Assembly (NCBI GenBank): GCA_023228025.1
Contig: JALOCD010000001.1
Coordinates: forward strand, 1-64,000
Direction of reading: 5' to 3'
DNA length: 64,000 nucleotides
DNA from: Prolixibacteraceae bacterium
GTDB taxonomy: Bacteria > Bacteroidota > Bacteroidia > Bacteroidales > Prolixibacteraceae
Of the stretch, positions 62,610-64,000 are shown in pieces; the stretch's first letter is position 1, and each line of letters opens with the position of its first letter. Below the pieces are notes generated by a model, which was given only the letters and a program-made list of their open reading frames with translations, was not told where the DNA came from and ran no database searches. Both the position numbers and the translations under genes were made by a program.

Positions 62610-63299
62610 ATGAACAAATCCGGTTACTTTCTCCCTATGATGGCCATCCTACCGTTTGGTGCGCTGGCTCAGAATAATTTAGACCTAAAACCCCGGACCA
62701 ATCCCAATGTGATATTCATTTATGCCGACGACATTGGCTTTGGCGATCTGAGCTGCAACGGCGCAAAAACCATCAAAACACCCAATGTTGAAGCGCTTGC
62801 CCGGCATGGGGTGCGCTATACCAACATGCACAGTTCGGCTGCCACCTGCACTCCCTCGAGGTATGCCCTGCTGACCGGCGAATATGCCTGGCGCAAAGAG
62901 GGCACCAGAATCGCCGCAGGCAATGCCGGCTCAATTATCCGCCCCGAAAGGTTTACGCTTGCCGATGTGTTCAAAATTGCCGGATACCAAACTGGGGTTG
63001 TAGGCAAGTGGCACCTTGGCCTTGGCGATAAAACCGGCTCCCAGGATTGGAACGGCCATATCACCCCCGGACCTTCAGATCTTGGATTTAATTATTCATT
63101 CATCCTAGCTGCCACCGGCGACAGGGTTCCCTGCGTTTATGTCGAAAACGAGCACATCGCCAACCTCGATCCCAAAGATCAGCTTTACGACCTTTCCAAA
63201 GATAAGGGAGAGAAGATAAATGTCGCAGCGCTGCATCCGGATGTCGTTGAAAAACTAAAAATCAAGCTGGAAAGGATCAAAAATCAAAATGATCATTAA
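62610..63299 (+). CDS. sulfatase with large internal deletion
   Basis: The 229-residue product begins like a normal exported arylsulfatase: signal peptide, NVIFIYADDIGFGDLSCNG, the formylglycine motif CTPSRYALLTG (C80) and GKWHLGLGD. At about residue 190 (NLDPKDQ) it passes directly to the C-terminal sequence of a sulfatase (LYDLSKDKGEKINVAALHP). About 250 residues that normally lie between, including part of the metal site and core, are missing. The frame is kept. It is therefore likely inactive or a very divergent short form. It may equally be an assembly or strain-specific deletion. Confidence 0.8.
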   Translation: MNKSGYFLPMMAILPFGALAQNNLDLKPRTNPNVIFIYADDIGFGDLSCNGAKTIKTPNVEALARHGVRYTNMHSSAATCTPSRYALLTGEYAWRKEGTRIAAGNAGSIIRPERFTLADVFKIAGYQTGVVGKWHLGLGDKTGSQDWNGHITPGPSDLGFNYSFILAATGDRVPCVYVENEHIANLDPKDQLYDLSKDKGEKINVAALHPDVVEKLKIKLERIKNQNDH

Positions 63300-63376
63300 A
63301 TTTGGTGACTCGTTTCCGAATTCGAATACAATTAATTTTTACCATTAATCGCCCCTGAAGGCAAAACAACCAAAAA

Positions 63377-64000
63377 ATGAAGAAAAACATCTTGTTATCC
63401 GTTATCCTGCTTGCAGCGATGATCTTTTCAACTTCCACATTTGCACAAGAGGTCAATAAACTGTCCAAAAAAGAGAAAAAATCCGGCTGGACTCTCCTTT
63501 TCAACGGGAAAAATTTTGATGGCTGGAGAAAGTGCAATGGCACAGCTATGCCAACCAACTGGATCGTTGAAGACAATGCCATGAAAATTTTTACCGCTCC
63601 CGACAAAAAACCCGGACAAGGTTCAGATGGTGATGTCGTTTATGGAGCCAAAAAATACAAGAATTTCGAACTCTCCATCGACTGGAAAGCTGGCAAAGCT
63701 ACCAATTCGGGCATTTTCTATTATGTAAGGGAGGTACCCGGAAAACCAATCTATTATGCCGCTCCCGAAGTTCAAGTACTCGACAACAAGGATGCCGGTG
63801 ACAACAAAATAGACAACCACCTTGCCGGCTCACTTTATGACATGCTGCCTTGTGATCCCAAAACCGTACATCCTGCCGGTGAGTGGAATACCACTGTCAT
63901 CAAAGTAAAAGACGGTGTTGCCACCCATGTAATGAATGGCGTGGAGGTAGTGAAATATACCTTGTGGACTCCGGAGTGGGATGCCATGGTAGCCAAAAGT
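63377..64000 (+). CDS. DUF1080 (3-keto-disaccharide hydrolase-like) protein, partial
   Basis: The first 208 residues are seen and the gene runs off the window. It starts with a signal peptide (MKKNILLSVILLAAMIF, cleavage near TFAQE) and then the DUF1080 pattern: GWTLLFNGKNFDGWRKCNG, NFELSIDWKAGKATNSGIFY and PAGEWNTTVIKV. The fold is like that of concanavalin/LamG-type glycan-binding or hydrolase domains. It follows the sulfatase gene and ends the fucosidase locus in view. Confidence 0.9.
   Translation, partial: MKKNILLSVILLAAMIFSTSTFAQEVNKLSKKEKKSGWTLLFNGKNFDGWRKCNGTAMPTNWIVEDNAMKIFTAPDKKPGQGSDGDVVYGAKKYKNFELSIDWKAGKATNSGIFYYVREVPGKPIYYAAPEVQVLDNKDAGDNKIDNHLAGSLYDMLPCDPKTVHPAGEWNTTVIKVKDGVATHVMNGVEVVKYTLWTPEWDAMVAKS

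Overview
The window reads as chromosomal DNA of a Bacteroidota (Bacteroidales-like) bacterium. Evidence is the 5' end of a 16S rRNA gene of that type at the left edge, repeated promoter elements of the Bacteroidota form (TTTG or TTG, about 19 bases, TAnnTTTG), and lineage-typical genes: LytS/LytTR two-component proteins, a DUF4271-hemD-rnpA block, a eukaryote-like hexokinase, a DUF6249-type membrane protein beside an ECF sigma factor, and GH29/GH95 fucosidases. The genus cannot be set from the sequence alone.

Layout. 1-713: start of an rRNA operon on the minus strand with two tandem promoters. 714-2740: lipoate genes lipB and lipA on the minus strand, with a lone HicB-like gene and an 88-bp repeat that encodes near-identical mini-ORFs abutting lipB and hicB. 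2933-9118: a TlpA-like/LytS fusion kinase, its LytTR regulator, a POT peptide transporter and a putative outer-membrane protein. 9183-13569: rplM-rpsI-rpsB-tsf, terminator, pyrH-frr. 13596-17735: SPOR lipoprotein, membrane-anchored receiver protein, CtpA protease, RsgA. 18120-21552: zwf, pgl and a DMT transporter. 21730-24001: tyrA and aroF/chorismate mutase behind what looks like a complete Tyr/Phe/Trp attenuator. 24328-30769: rnpA, hemD, DUF4271 protein, Dus, polA.

31022-38610 is a sulfur-assimilation cluster (cysJ, cysI, two siroheme genes, cysD, cysN) without a visible cysH or cysC. 38757-48399 is mixed housekeeping (ArsR regulator, polyprenyl synthase, ECF sigma factor, deoC, dtd, hexokinase, rbfA, methyltransferase, LolC/E-like permease). 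48564-49808 is a dicarboxylate/amino-acid symporter flanked on both sides by the same palindrome. 49909-54074 is the least conventional block: an ICMT-like/Lgt-like fusion, a protein that may have a CrtC/AttH-like fold, and a divergent radical SAM/SPASM protein. 54186-58452: metG, DsrE-like protein, CDF-like transporter, uppP. 58517-64000: two families of alpha-L-fucosidase, an internally deleted sulfatase and a DUF1080 protein that runs off the edge. This suggests use of fucose-containing, possibly sulfated, glycans.

Intergenic DNA is rich in dispersed repeats: inverted arrays of TTATGAG, GACTGGG-type simple tracts, two copies of a GC-rich palindromic element, and a nested 128-bp inverted repeat. 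The strongest leads are the aromatic attenuator before tyrA, the 49909-54074 cluster, the lipA/lipB mini-ORF repeat, the kinase fusion and the deleted sulfatase.
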